Shown here: positions 40,866 through 53,604 of the stretch, one piece after another | Numbering within the stretch: position 1 is the first letter of the stretch | Layout: every line of letters starts with the position of its first letter | DNA from: Gambelia wislizenii | Taxonomy: Eukaryota > Chordata > Lepidosauria > Squamata > Crotaphytidae | Direction of reading: 5' to 3' | Length of the DNA stretch: 64,000 nt | Assembly (NCBI GenBank): GCA_030847615.1 | Contig: JAUMIR010000003.1 | Location: forward strand, 77,200,001-77,264,000 | Notes under the pieces: generated by a model | Databases searched by the model: none | The model's input: the letters and a program-made list of their open reading frames with translations, nothing else | Told to the model about the DNA's origin: nothing | Made by a program: the position numbers and the translations under genes

Positions 40866-43620
40866 CATGGAGTTGTGCATATTGGTTTCCATACATACTC
40901 CTGAGTTGGGGTGGAGGGAAGATTCATTCCTTTAAAATATAGTTTTGAAGTAAAAAGGCCCCTGGCTTTAAAATGTGCTATATTGAATATTGTTTTTTGC
41001 ATTTCTTTGAAGAGGGTGAGAGGTTCAAAGAAGTCCCTGTTGTGCAGAATTGTCAGTATCCAAACATATCATTTGTGTTCGGTTTCCCCACAGAGATGTG
41101 CATTGCCATGTAATCCTATGCATGTTTACTCAAAACTAAGTACTATAATGTCCAATAAGATTGATTAATAATAATTGCAGCCTGAATGTTTTTAGTCGAT
41201 TCCTTCAGAAAACAGAGCTGGGGGGGGAATACTGTTAAGGACTATGGACCAAAAGAACCATGTTATATCTGCATAGATTATGCAGACAAGAGTACAGAAA
41301 ATGCAAGCCGTGGTGTCACTTGAAGTCTTCTGAATTCCCATCAGCTATAGTTTGCATTTGACCTTCGACCTCAGAGGTGGAAGGTCAACTGTTGATTTAC
41401 TTTGGTCTGGGGTCTCATGTTCACCTATGTCCATTTCAAAGTTTTTGCTATAAAGGAAACAATTTTCTTTTCCACAAAAAATCACTTCACATTCAAAACA
41501 CACCAACTAGCTGACATCTGATCCTTCTCTGCTATTAAGCGGCAGCTGCCTCCGTCCCCACAAAAAAAAACCAAAAAAAAAACCCGCATGATGCTCTCAA
41601 AGCAGTATTAGAAAGCCTCTTTGGACAAGCTTCTACTTCAAGTTTGACACATGCTAAATGATCCCACATTGCTATATTTTCATTTGGCAAGGATCTCAAG
41701 CAAAGGACTTGGGATATCTTTACAAAGTAGACTGGAAAATTCAGCAGTCTAAATGGCCTGACTAATCTCAAAACTATTTGAGTTTAAAATCTCTGCACAT
41801 CTTATTACATTTAGGCTAAGGGAAATCATGGTTAAGGTAATGGGTTTGCCACAGCGTTTGGAAAAAGTTGTTTTTTGAATTGCTGCTCCCAGAATTTCCT
41901 TGCCAGAGTCACCATTGAGAAACAGTTGTTAGTAGTGGGCTTTGCCATATTCTGAAGATACTGCAGTAAGGAGAGCATAGGCAATAAAGTCCCTGTAATG
42001 AACTTATTGTCCAAGCTGTACAAATTTTGCTTCAATAATACTGTTGTTAGAATCCCAGGCAAGGGGGCAGGGGATTGCTATTCATTGTTACTTTATACCT
42101 TGAGCACACAACCACATATGCTTGGAAAAGTTACTTTTTTCACTACAATTTCCAGAATCTGGCTAGTGGATGCTGGGATTTCTAATTTTAAAAATAATTG
42201 TTCTGACCTCTGATTTGTAAAATGGGGAGAGCTGAATTCAGGCCTTAGCTGTAGTACTAACCCTATGTAAAAATGTAGGACAAAACCTGCTTTATTACTG
42301 TATATTTCAGTCTTCCCATTTGAAATAAGGGAAGTTGTTACTGAGTCTGTATTTAGTGTCTTACATGGGCATGCGAAAAATACTCATTTTCAAGATGTAA
42401 AAATTCATACAGCGTAAACTAAATCTCTCCACTGATGAAAGATAACAGTCTTCTGCTTATGACTTCAAAGTACCAAAAATTCACCCTCAGTTAGTCTCTT
42501 CCATTTATCAAACCCCACTTTGATTGTAATTTTGCAAATTATATTGGCAGAGTGCAAGCTGTATTTAGTCATCTTACTTCTTTCTGACAAACACTAGGCT
42601 GCATTCAGACTTATTCACACTGCTCACACTAGACACACTAGACCCATTGACTGAAATCATTGAGACTTACATTAGTAATCACTAACTTGCCCCACTGATT
42701 TTAATAGGCTTGCTCTAAACGTGATTGAGTGTGGACCCATCCCAATATAGTTGACAAAGCCAATGTGAGGATTAAATATAAAGCAAATACAGTTTGCATT
42801 CTGTAAAGATAGATATGCTTGTGAGTATCACCGGGAATTCTGTCAGATTGTCAGAACTGCTACATTATCTCAAATGTTCACCTTAGCTTGTGCTGTGTTG
42901 GGGAGCTGGCTATTAGTATGAAGGAACAGTAGAAACACACACATTAATGTTTCAGTGTAAACATGTTTTGTTTTCACAATCTTTTCCAGTATTTGAGTGT
43001 TCTTGAAGTACATGGGTACTTTCCATCTTTTTCAGAAATACCTTGATAATTTTATTCAGAGGCGAGAAAGGCCATTTTCTGACTGTTGATCTCTCCCTCC
43101 CCAGCATATCCAACTATCTTTGGTTTTCAGATCATTATTTGCTTCAGAAAGTAATAACTCCAGCCATTCAAGGTAAATCTACCACCAGAGGAGGAGTATT
43201 TTCTACCATCTGAAAAAGGACTTTGTGCTGAAGTGTCCATTCCTGGCAGCCACTGAGTAATGCTCCCAAATTGGCCTCAGTTGACCTTTTAATCTTGTGC
43301 ATCATCTACAATCGCTTCTCTATCTTTGCTTGTATAAAGGCTATCTTTTTTTCTTTTTTTGTACCTCTTCTCTGTGCCAACTCAAGAACCTGTGTGTTTT
43401 GCCGAAGGCAAGTGACAGATCACTGAGTTGCAACCAGCCTTTGTCTTTTCATAAATGGAGCCAGGCCATTGATTCTTTGTCCCAGGATGCATTGCTTGGT
43501 GTCATTTGATACCTGCACTCCTACTGATCATTCAGTCTGCACTCTCATCTGGCCTAAATTTTTTTGGATGTCTCAGTTTCCCCCCTCATGTCCTACTTTC
43601 TTTGTACCAACTTGTCTGAT
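40866..43620. other. Unique sequence with MITE scraps
   Basis: Mostly unrecognised non-coding sequence. Fragments near 41858-41910 and 42118-42180 carry the GGAAAAAGTT...CTCCCAGAATTTCC signature of the hairpin MITE at 21390. An A-run lies at 41560-41580. No exon-like frame was found. Confidence 0.45.
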
Positions 43621-43624
43621 GTAT

Positions 43625-43810
43625 TTGTTACATTTTTATCCTGTCTTTTGTCCTAGAAGCGCAAGACAGTGTTCATGTTCTTGCACTTCATTTTTATGTT
43701 CACAACAACCCTGGCAGTTATGTTAGGCCTACAGATAGTAAACTTCAGGGGCGAGTGGGGGTTTGATGCCGAATTTTCCTAGTCCAACACTCTAATCACA
43801 GTAGCACCCT
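43625..43810 (-). repeat. tRNA-derived SINE (GTTGTTGTGAGGAT-tail class), antisense
   Basis: CACAACAACCCTGGCAGTTAT, GGGGGTTTGATGCC and AGTCCAACACTCTAATCACA are the complement of the tail-body-head order of the SINE class at 14235 and 47220. Confidence 0.65.
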
Positions 43811-45385
43811 TTTCTGGTATTTAGTTGTTCCTAATATTTTTGGATTATAGATTTTTTTTTACATCCTCACATATTAAGCAATCCAAGAAAACCCAAACAT
43901 TTTTCTACATCTAAGAACATCCAATAGCTGATCAATTTGAGCATCAAAGCATCTTGGTTGTTTACATTTATATTTTATTTTAATTAACTATAAGCATCTG
44001 AGAAAAATCATTCCATGCATTCCTAAATTAACAATTATTGTGACATTCTTCCTGGCATACATAGATATGGTTTTAGTGGCTCTTAATGCAAAATTCTCAC
44101 TGTGCAATGATAATTTCTATAGAATCCTCCCCCCCATCACCATTTCTATATTTCTTATTTGCACCAAATACAATAAAACAATTAACAAAGGGGTTAGTAA
44201 ATATATCTTGCTTACAATGAAAAGTATAGGCTGGTTTCACAACACACACAGAGACACAGACGCACAGAAATTTTGTTCATTCTTTGTTCAGGCATCCAGG
44301 AGCTAAGATTTTTTTCCAGAGAACAATAAGGTCAAACCAGAAATATGTGTCTTCTCTCACTTTAGATGGCCCTGCACAAAGGAGTGTGAAGTTTTAGTCA
44401 AGGAGGTATTCCCTAGTGGTTGAGTGACATACTGGTTGGCCAGTGTTAGTGTTGGAGACAATGGCTGATAATTCATGTTGCACCCCCAATTCCTCCAATG
44501 TTTCCATTTCCCTTTGGAAAAAAATGTTGTCATTTCTTTGCATTCAGTTCACCCTGTGGGATAGAGCTGGGAATTCCACACACACACACACACACACAAT
44601 TCACAAAGACTGTAACCTCAAAAAGATCCTGCTAAATAATTGCAAAGGTCTTAGTTTTCTCATAGGTGATTCACTGATAAAATTGAGCACCACAGCAATT
44701 GCCTTGGCTCCATCATGAAGTGCTTGTGACTATTGACTGCTGTGCTGATGTTTGCTCTGCTGATGTTGAACCACAGCACTTTTCAAGTCTGATACAACAG
44801 GAGATTAGATGTTATTCTGTCAGACATTGGGTGCCTCCAAAAAGGGGGGAAATTCTCTGAAAGTATTGAGAGTTTCCAAATTCTTTTTTAAAAATTGTAC
44901 CTGTTTACTTATGAGTTGCTTTCAGTCTCTTTCTTAGAATATGCTAAGTTTCTTCCCATCATTTGCCCCCCCCCCTCTATCATGTGTTGCATCCAGTCTC
45001 ATGCAACATTTCAGAAACTGGTTTTCACCAATTTCCACTAAGATGATGATGATGATGATGATTCAGAAGTTATATAGTTAAAATACTAAAGTACTTTAAC
45101 AATATTACACTAGTTAAACATTAGGATAATTTTATTTTGGTACAACCATTCCTCTTTCCCTTGCTTGACTTCTGTTGAATCTGTGTCTTGGAAACAATAA
45201 CTGTGTTCACTGGTGGTGGCCATCTTAGCTAGTTCTGAGAATGCTGAAACACACAAGGCGACTACAGATACATTTCATTTTGGAAAATACTGGTTTAATT
45301 TAAACTGGCCTGGAGAGTAAAATGAAAATCCCTGGTAATGCCAGGAGCCCCCCAAGAAATACTTTGGAATGACGTAAACATCATG
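43811..45385. other. Unique sequence with short microsatellites
   Basis: Contains (CA)n at about 44578-44598 and (GAT)n at about 45039-45062. Otherwise no recognised repeat or gene. Confidence 0.45.
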
Positions 45386-45387
45386 TA

Positions 45388-45610
45388 GGAGCCAGAGCAG
45401 TATAGTGGTCTGAGTACTGGATGATGACTCTGGAGACAAGGGTTCGAATCCCCACTTAGCCATGGAAACCCACTGTGTGACCTTGGGCAAGTCACACCCT
45501 CTCAGCCTCAGAGGAAGGCAAAGGCAACCCCCACTCCGAATGAATGTTGCCAAGAAACCTTATGATAGGGTTGCCATATGTCAGAAATGACCTGAAGGCA
45601 CACAACAACA
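45388..45610 (+). repeat. tRNA-derived SINE, full length
   Basis: Head GAGCCAGAGCAGTATAGTGG, box B GGGTTCGAATCCC at 45441, body CCATGGAAACCCACTGTGTG and CAAGTCACACCCTCTCAGCC, tail GAAGGCACACAACAACAAA. One of the best-preserved copies here. Confidence 0.9.
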
Positions 45611-46154
45611 AAAAATGTCATGTGCATCTCCAAAATAAAATTGGAAGGCATAGGTACAAAACCTGGGACTTCCAGCAGGTTTTAAAAATCCATATGAAGG
45701 CAGTCATTGTTGTGAGTCTAAAGGATTACTTTCTATTTGTCTAAAGATCTGTTTTTATATTGCACTCTGATTGTTGCCTTCATAAACAGATGTATCATCA
45801 ATGTGTATTCCACATTCCACCATCACATTCTAGCCTAACCATGGCCTCAGTTAGTGCCACTATGCTGTGGTTCAGAAGCTACTTTTCTGTGCTGTGATCC
45901 TACCACACAGTTGTAGTGTATACAGTAGGTGAACACTGGCTCTTTCCTTCCTGATCGTTGCACCCTGTTTACAAGTAAAGCCGAGTAATCTGTATTACAG
46001 CCTTCTGGTTTCTCCACGCGCCATTGAATTTGCATGAGCCAACAATGCAGAAACAGACTAAATATGAAAGTCATTTTTGCAATATGACACTAAATTAAAT
46101 AAAATATAAATAAATAAAATATAAATAAATCATAACGATGAGAGTTGGAATGGG

Positions 46155-46214
46155 AACTCATTTAAACTGGATGGCCCTCGTGGTCTCTTCCAACTCTGCA
46201 ATTCTATGATTCTA
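46155..46214 (+). repeat. CR1 3' tip
   Basis: AAACTGGATGGCCCTCGTGG, TCTTCCAACTCTGC and AATTCTATGATTCT: the last 60 bp of CR1. It follows an AAATAAATATAAATAAAT stretch. Confidence 0.85.
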
Positions 46215-47095
46215 AGGTAAAGATTTAGTAGGAACTTTTCTAGTCAGCAAAGGGGACTACTTATCTATTCCCTGGTGCATGAAGAGAAACCAAAAGACTG
46301 TGACTGTGTAAAAACATCAGCTTCAGACTTATTTGGGAAGAGAGGCTGTGCTTGTTGATCACTGATATGACAATATACTAATAAAATCCTAGACAATATC
46401 TAGCAACTATCCAATAACTCAGAGCTCTTATCATTAGGCCAGTGTCAGTAGCTCCATTTTGTAGAGGTACATCAGAATTTGGGTTTGGGGATCTTTCATA
46501 TAAATTCACTATGTTAGAATTTTTTCTGGCACTTGTAGTGTGATTAGGAAAGCAAAATAAAAGGATGCAATGGGGAGATAGCCAAAGACTTTGGTCCTGT
46601 ACCAAGTATGGTACATACTAGACATTTGGGTCGCAAGGGATCAGTCCAGTGGTGGTTGTTGGCTCTCATGTCAGCGGAACAGTGAGTCCACTCTAGGACT
46701 TAGGCTGAACTTGAAATGACCTACCCAAAGTGTTGCACTTATTTGGAGAATAAGGTTCAGTACTTTGGACAGCTCCTTTAAAGTTCAGATCCATCCCACC
46801 AGTGTGGGAAGCTACCAGGTGCTAGGAACAGCAGCTCAGGCTTCATCTTGCCAAGAAAAGATTTCAAGAAAATAATTGGGATCCCAGTTTCAAACAACTC
46901 AACAGATCCTCATGCATTGCTTTTTCATGAGCAGAATGCAAAGGCAGCAAATATATGTCAGCTATTTTCCCATGCTATACCAGCTAGCCACATTTCCCCT
47001 GCTACTAAGACCATAATACCACCATAGCTTCCCTGTCAAAGCATGAGCTGGGGGGAAATGATGATGAATCTATGATTCTGTGATACTAAGGTAAC
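46215..47095. other. Unique non-coding sequence
   Basis: No repeat family, RNA gene or coding signature recognised. Confidence 0.45.
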
Positions 47096-47099
47096 TTTG

Positions 47100-47205
47100 G
47101 AACTCTCCAGATGTTTGCGACCTCAACCAGCTTAGAGACAATGATGAGAGATTATGGGTATTGTTGTCCAAAACAGCTGGAGGGTACCAGGTTGCTTACC
47201 CTGAT
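47100..47205. mobile_element. hAT-like MITE
   Basis: GGAACTCTCCAGATGTTTGCG on the left is mirrored by AACAGCTGGAGGGTACCAGG and TTGCTTACCCTG on the right, with GATTATGGGTATTGTTGTCC inside. Same group as 14940 and 25385. Confidence 0.55.
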
Positions 47206-47219
47206 TTAAAAAGAGCTGT

Positions 47220-47425
47220 GAGTGCCAATGTAGTAGAGTGATTAGAGTACTGAGAGATCTAGGTTAAAGTCCCACGAGATGCCTGAAACATATTGGATGA
47301 CAGTGGGCCAGTTACTCTCTCTCAACCAGACCTGCTACAGAGGGTTGCTCTGAGTAAAAAGTAGAGAGGAAGGCAGCAGGCTTGAGCTCATTAGAGGAGA
47401 GGGGAAATATAAATGAAAACAGCAA
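47220..47425 (+). repeat. tRNA-derived SINE (GTTGCTCTGAG-tail class)
   Basis: AGTGCCAATGTAGTAGAGTG is the tRNA-like head, followed by ACTCTCTCTCAACCAGACC, AGAGGGTTGCTCTGAGTAA, TTGAGCTCATTAGAGGAGAG and GGGAAATATAAATGAAA. Distinct from the ACAACA-tailed SINEs. Confidence 0.7.
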
Positions 47426-47704
47426 CCCCCACTACAGGAAGTCTAAGTAATACCCAGTGGGGACACAAACTTGGTAAGTTCCCCAGCCACTGATATACCG
47501 AATCAAGTTGCCTTTGGTACTGGTGATACTGGTATAACCGTATCAGAAGTGGTAGACAGTCAGATTGGGACATGATGCTCATTATGTGACAACCAATTGA
47601 GTGACATACAGTGGGTTCAGATTTTTCTGCCAAGGAAATGTGCTGCTATTCATGGAAGGAGCATGCATAGCAAAGGTAATTTTCGGTTAAACCTCCTGGA
47701 GCCC

Positions 47705-47910
47705 TTACACAATTATAGCACTATAATTCTACTTTAGCTGCTATGGTTCCATCCTATGGTATCCTAGTATTGGCAGTTTACTGAGGGGCATTTAAAATGC
47801 TCAGCCAAAGCACTCCACCAGACTGCAAGCCTCGGAATTCCATAGGACAGAGCCAAGGCAGTTAAAGTGGAATCATAGTGCTATAATTATGTGGTATGAA
47901 AGGACCCCTG
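47705..47910. mobile_element. TIR MITE (ACACAATTATAGCACTATAATTC family)
   Basis: Left arm ACACAATTATAGCACTATAA...TAGCTGCTATGG; right arm CAGTTAAAGTGGAATCATAG and TGCTATAATTATGTGG. The core is related to the units at 22905 and 23141. About 200 bp, no frame. Confidence 0.7.
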
Positions 47911-49340
47911 GGTGGGAAAGGTTTTGTCAGAATTCTGCTTTCTAGCAGAAACCAAGAAGTAGAAGTTTTTCAAATAGAGACCCAAATATATGAGCGGAGC
48001 CAATATGAGCTACTTTTAACCCACAATGGGCTGTTTTGCAGACATTGACCTCTAGGGAACAGCAGATGGAAGCAGATACGAGAGGTCATCTTGATTATAT
48101 CTCCTCCAGCAGTGCCAAAGTGTATGAAACACTCAATGCTAATCTCCAAATGGCCCTGTAACTGCCCCCCCCCCAAAGTAAAGTAATGCTTTTTGTTTTG
48201 AAAAAAATAAGATGGCAACCCACATTAATTTAGCATGCAGTTCTGTATTGCAGGACACTACATATATTTGAAGTAGAAATGAAATTTCTGAGGAATCTCA
48301 TCTATCTCACACTTTGAACATCTAAGATTTTGAGATTTTGGCACTGGTGACATCACAAAATTTGGATTGGGAATGGCATTTGAATTTCAACATTAAAACA
48401 GTACATATTTTCTCTCTTAAGCAAAACTTGTAATCTCCCTCCTGCTCAAAACCATAAACATTTGGAAATATATCATAGTATTGGTAATATCAAACTCAAA
48501 ATCAGTAAGTAGATTTGAGAGGTGATTGATTAAATTATGTTGTAAATTAACTTTTGTTTGTGAAAACAAATAAAGAGGCAATGTATGTGTTATTCCATGC
48601 ATTATTTCCTCTAGAATTACATTCTTTCATATGCTTTTTGCTATGCCTGTTCCTGTTAGTTGACTGTATATTTTGCTACTAGTATCTTATCATAACTAAT
48701 CCAATCAAGTTATTTTGCCACATAACTTTTAATCATATTTATAGCAGTGTTGAATGATGGCTCCCATGTTAGCAGGACAGCTAACTTTATAAGAACTGTC
48801 CAAGGTGCTGAGCCTATTTAGGTATTTTAGGATTCAGTACCCTGGAAAACTTCTTTAAAGTCTAGGTTAAAACTTGGAATGGAATCATTACCTCACTGAC
48901 ATGGAAGCTGCCATGATTTACAGAGTAATCATGTCTGTGTCTACACAAAAACAAGTTCCACTTAATTCAATGGAACTTACTTTTAGATAAGTGTGTAGAT
49001 CTCTAGCAGTTGGCCAAGGATTTTTTTTTTACATGCAAAGATGTGTTAAAATATTGGATTTTTTCCCTTCCTCTTCTTCCCATTTCCATCAACTCCTGTT
49101 CTGTTTCAGGGTTGAGGCAGAATTCCAGCCATCTAGAGTTCTTTTTATTTATTCCATTTATACCTAGCTTTTAAATAAGCATTTAAGCTCCAACATGTAT
49201 TAAACAGTAAGACATGATAAAGCAAAACTATTTGATGCATAACAAAAGATAACACACAATTAGCAATCCTACAATAGAAACAAACACATAAATAAAACCA
49301 GCAGCATTAGGCTAAAACAACCTGACATTAGCAAAACACT
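47911..49340. other. Mostly unique, AT-rich
   Basis: No coding signature. 49140-49330 resembles the A-rich 3' region of the LINE-like repeat at 916 (TTATACCTAGCTTTTAAATAA). Confidence 0.4.
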
Positions 49341-49347
49341 AAACATT

Positions 49348-49447
49348 TCTCTGAAGATGCCAGCCACAGGTGCAGGCGAAACATCAGAAAGAAACTATTC
49401 CAGAACACAGCCTCACAGTCTGGGGAAAAAAACACAAGGAAAATCCA
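49348..49447 (-). mobile_element. Penelope-like element terminal fragment
   Basis: TCTCTGAAGATGCCAGCCAC, AGGTGCAGGCGAAACATCAG and CCAGAACACAGCCTCACAG match the terminal inverted repeat of the Penelope-like element at 53505-53575. Only the end is present. Confidence 0.75.
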
Positions 49448-50039
49448 CTAAACATTTATTCAAAGAATGTTCAAACCCCACTGATTGCGAGATGTCAAAG
49501 AACTAATGGCTCTCCCAAGAGAGCTCATCTCAAAGTTTTTTGCATCATTGTCTAAAAGGTCCCACACTTTGTACCAGCCTTCAAATCCTAGTGGTGTCAG
49601 GACAGACAGCAGAGCCTCTAATGCCAACCTTTTGTTGTTGTTATTATTTATGTCTATTGAAAGGTAGGGCTGTAAGGGTGTGCTACAGTAGAAGTTCCCC
49701 TCCTTTATTAGCATGATTTGCAAATAAATTTGTATTTACTAAGAAATGCAAGCATAGCTACATCTCCTGAAAACCACTCTCTTATGTACTTTTTTAAAGC
49801 TGCCACAGAGTCCTGTCCTCTTCCATTATCTGCCCACCTCATTTCTTCCAACAGTCTCTATGGAAGCCATCCCAATTTGGTCATATGTTGTCTCTGGAAT
49901 GTTTACTGGATTCTGGATTCACACAGTCTTTGTAACTAGACAGGTCTATTAGAACATGATTATTTACAGCTCCCTGGCTGGGCTCCTAATTCAAGCTTGC
50001 AGTGATTTCTCCTAAGAGAAAAGCTGGAGGCTGGAGAGT

Positions 50040-50160
50040 ATTCTTGAGGGGAAATTGTATATTTAATTTAATGCATATTTAATTTAATTTAATTTAATGG
50101 AGGAGGGGCAGGAGGAGGAGGAGGAGATAGAGATGATGATGATGATGATGATGATTCTAG
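50040..50160. repeat. (TTAAT)n and (GAT)n low-complexity tracts
   Basis: AATTTAATTTAATTTAAT at about 50078-50097, then GGAGGAGGAGGAG and (GAT)n at 50133-50155. Confidence 0.8.
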
Positions 50161-50659
50161 ATGGAAGTCTGTTGCTGTAGAAGTGAACAAGCTTGTGAGT
50201 TGCACAAACCTTTTCATCGTGCAATTTAGAAAGTTAGATGCCTGTTTCTTTTAAGAGAAAAAACTATAATAGAAGATACAAATATGTTAAAATAAATAGT
50301 GGTCTAACTGAACATTGTATTTTATTTTTTACAGTATAGAATGATATAGGTAAGACTGCAGAAGTTTATCATCAACGAAAGTCTGTCTGCTAAAATATAA
50401 TGCACATATTTATGTGTGCCTATTTGTTTTGTTGTTGTTGTTGTTGTTTTGTCATGGCTGATAAGCAGCTTTTGATAATTCAGGGAGAGAAGGAAGTCCA
50501 TGGTGGCTCTCACATATTTAGCCTTTGCCTTATGTTCATCTGGCAAAAAAATAAACATGTTGTTAATGTTTTGTGCAACTATGTTCCACAGGGTAGGTTT
50601 TGGTAGAGCAGAGCCCCAGTTTCTTGGAAATATAATTTTCTGAGAACTAGCAGATAACA

Positions 50660-50970
50660 GAATTTTTGGAGGTAATTTTCATTCTTGTCCGAGTTTCAGC
50701 AGGAGGGAATCTGCCAGGAAAAAGTTTCAACTCTTGCAGTGAATGGATGTTTCTCTTTCCCTGGAGATTAATTGTCAAGAGATGCTAGCAGCCCTAACTT
50801 CCTTTGCCAGGAGCTACTTTAACTCTTTTATCACCCCCTGAGGCCAGATAGGGCCACGGCACCAGGCAGTCTGAGCTTGACATGCACCTCAGAGGCCTGG
50901 AACGTGTTTGTTTTGGTGTGAGTCTCAGCTTAATTGGGGCTTAAAGGGAAACAACTCTTGGAGAGGGAAA
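50660..50970. promoter_or_regulatory. Unique block, candidate conserved non-coding element
   Basis: Repeat-free, balanced composition, with GGAGATTAATTGTCAAGAG, TTAACTCTTTTATCACC and CAGCTTAATTGGGGCTTAAAG words. No open frame. Regulatory role inferred only. Confidence 0.28.
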
Positions 50971-52200
50971 TGGTATAGCAGTGATAGACAGCATGAAGAA
51001 CCTTGAAGGCAGCATGTGGATAGAGCCTGTGCAGAAATGCAGTTACAAAGCTAAATGGAGCAGGTGGGTCTTAGAGATGGAAGAAGTCCTCCACACAGAG
51101 CTTGTAGTCATCCTTCTGGTCATAATCCTCATGGCCAAGCTCCCTATGACAAGGCTTATGCTTAATCTTCATGCACTGAATGGGATGTTTTAGGTCCCCC
51201 ACCCCACATGCACTTTCCTTGTAGAATATATGAAGAAGTAGATGTGCAATCAAAGTCATTGTATGACATATAATGTTGTCATCTGCACCCGTGTAAACTG
51301 TGTCCCCAACTTTCACTTATTTGTCAGGTATAGCTCCCCTCACCCATACCCTCCCCATTGCAGGGACAAAAAAATCCCCAAATTTTGTGATTCTTTAGTC
51401 CCGGGCAATGTAACTGAGACAAAAACAAAAATCCTCCCATTCTCTTTTCATGGATCTCTCTGGAAATTAGGCATGTCTCTTTGCTCCGCAATGCATCCAC
51501 CTCACCCATGTCCACCTTACCCAGGGAATGATCAATAGGATTTACTGATTCTGGCTGTCATAAAAGATTTTCAATTTCTGATACCTTAGGGCAAGAACTG
51601 AACTGTAATTCTTATTGCTCCCTGTCTGTTTGGGAGGGGATTTTGCTACCCTCTCCCTTGAGGGACCATGTCTGTCATAAGGATGTGACATTGTAAGGGG
51701 GGGCTGCACTGCATGACCCTGAAGGACTCCATGTTCCCATTTTTACCATCACTCCTGCCCAACCCAACCCCCAATTGTAAATTAATATTTTTTTTTGCCC
51801 CAAAATGGCAAATGGTGCACTCAAGCCTCCACTATTGGCCATTTTGCTCCATTTGAGGGCATTTTAACACCTGCACACACCCATTTCACTCTCACAAACA
51901 GGAAATAAATAGCCAGTTATCTCCTGTTTGGAAAAAAATGGCCTGTGAAGGTCTTTAAAAGGTGAAGGAGGAGCCAAAATGCACACAAAAATGGCCTAAG
52001 TTTCCCCAGAAAAATTGTGGAGGTGCTGTTGGCCACTTAGATATAGTTTTGAGGGACTGTTGGGACCCTTGGGCATTCCAAAAAAACCCCCAAAACAGCC
52101 TGAGGATTTGCTTTCCCCAGCTTTGATCTACAGGGTGGTCTGCTCCTCACCATCTGACCGTGGAGGCTCTGCATCTTTCACCAAAGAGGATCCCTCCAAA
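50971..52200. other. Unique non-coding sequence
   Basis: No repeat family recognised with confidence. CCTCACCCATACCCTCCCC and CCTCACCCATGTCCACC at 51335-51520 form a weak direct duplication. No coding signature. Confidence 0.4.
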
Positions 52201-52559
52201 CAGGAGCATAGCATAGGTTTTCCATGGGTTTTTTTTTCCAGGCTGTGAGGCCGTGTTCTGGAAGAATTTATTCACCTACATCTGTGGCTGGCATCTTCAG
52301 AGAATGGTTGGGTAGGAGTGTGGGGGGCGTTATATACTGTGAACCCTTGTTGGAGAGGATATGTAAATTTGTGTATTTAAATGGCTAGTTTCTGGGTGGA
52401 GATATGCATGGAGGATTAGTATCTGTTTGGCTAATGGTCCATTATCTGCTTGAAATCCCCCTGTCCCTGGGTGGAGTTAATTTGTAAGTGTTGAGTTTTG
52501 ATTCTATTGTTTTTCAAGACTGGTAGCCAGATTTTAGGGTTTCTTCTTTCCTGTTGAAG

Positions 52560-53409
52560 TTGTCCAGGTGTTTGTGGATTTCAATAGCTTCTCTGTGCAT
52601 TCTGACATGATAGTTGTTGGCCTGGTCCAGAATGTCAGTGTTTTTAAATAACATTTTGTGTCCAGGTTGGTTTATAACATGTTCTGCTACTGCTGATTTT
52701 TCTGGCTGGCCCAGTCTGCAGCATCTCTCATGTTCCTTGTTTGCACACTGCGTTTAGTGGTTCCTATGTAAACTTGTGCACAGCTGCATGGTATGTGGTA
52801 AACTTCTGCAGCTGTGAGAGGGTCTCTTTTGTCCTTCGCTGAGTGTAGCATTTCTTGGATTTTCTTGGTTGGTCTATAGATCATTTGGAGGTTGTGTTTC
52901 CTCATCAGTTTCCCTATTGTGTCTGTGACTCTTTTGATGTATGGTAAAAACACCTTCTCTTTGAGTGGCTGTTTTTCTTCATTCTTGTGTTTTTTTCTGG
53001 GTGTGGCTGCTCTTGTGATGTCTGATCTGGAGGAACCATTAGCCTGTAGGGCCAAGTTTAGGTGCTTCAGTTCGTCCTCCAGGTAGTGGGGTTCGCAGAT
53101 CCTTTTTGTGTGGTGTACCAATGTTTTTATTGTGCTTCTTTTTTGTCCTGGATGGTGATTGGAGTTCCAACTGTCTGTGTGTGGAGGTATCTGTCTGTGT
53201 GTGGAGGTTTTCTGTATACCTTGTGGCCTAACCATTGGTTTGGTTTGTGGATGACTAGGACATCCAAGAATGACAATGTTCCTTCCTTTTCTTTTTCCAG
53301 TGTAAACTGAATATTTGGGTGGATGCTGTTCAGGTGGTTCAGAAATGAGACCAAATCTTCTTCTTCGTGGCTCCAAATGGTGAAAGTGTTGTCCACATAT
53401 CAGAATCAT
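52560..53409 (-). pseudogene. Penelope-like RT and GIY-YIG endonuclease remnant
   Basis: One minus-strand frame has the RT catalytic region YVDNTFTIW (complement of about 53382-53400), then LVSFLNHLNSIHPNIQFTLE and LSFLDVLVIHKPN. A frame change near 53130-53200 leads to a connector with DELKHLNLALQANG and PLKEKVFLPYIKRVTDTIGK. Then comes the GIY-YIG endonuclease core: VYHIPCSCAQVYIGTTKRSV. A second shift near 52720 carries the domain on as AVAEHVINQPGHKMLFKNTD and REAIEIHKHLDNFNRKEETL. The N-terminal two thirds of the RT are missing. The RT box reads YVDN, not YVDD. It cannot encode a working enzyme. Confidence 0.88.
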
Positions 53410-53604
53410 TTTGTGGGCTTTTTTGGTGCTGTTTCCAGGGCTTTCTTTTCAAACAGGGGCTCACAGTATATAAACCCCACACATACTCCTACCCAACCAT
53501 TCTCTGAAGATGCCAGCCAAGTATGCAGGTGAAACTTCAGAAATAAACTCTTCCAGAACACAGCCTCACAGCGAAAAAAACCCCACGGAAAACCTATGGA
53601 TGCT

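Noticed and set aside
45388..45470. tRNA gene
   Set aside because: Box A and B are present but no cloverleaf acceptor pairing is evident, and the sequence continues into the SINE body.
52687..53409. Host gene encoding a GIY-YIG protein
   Set aside because: The frame is broken twice, is preceded by Penelope RT motifs and lies between element-specific inverted repeats.
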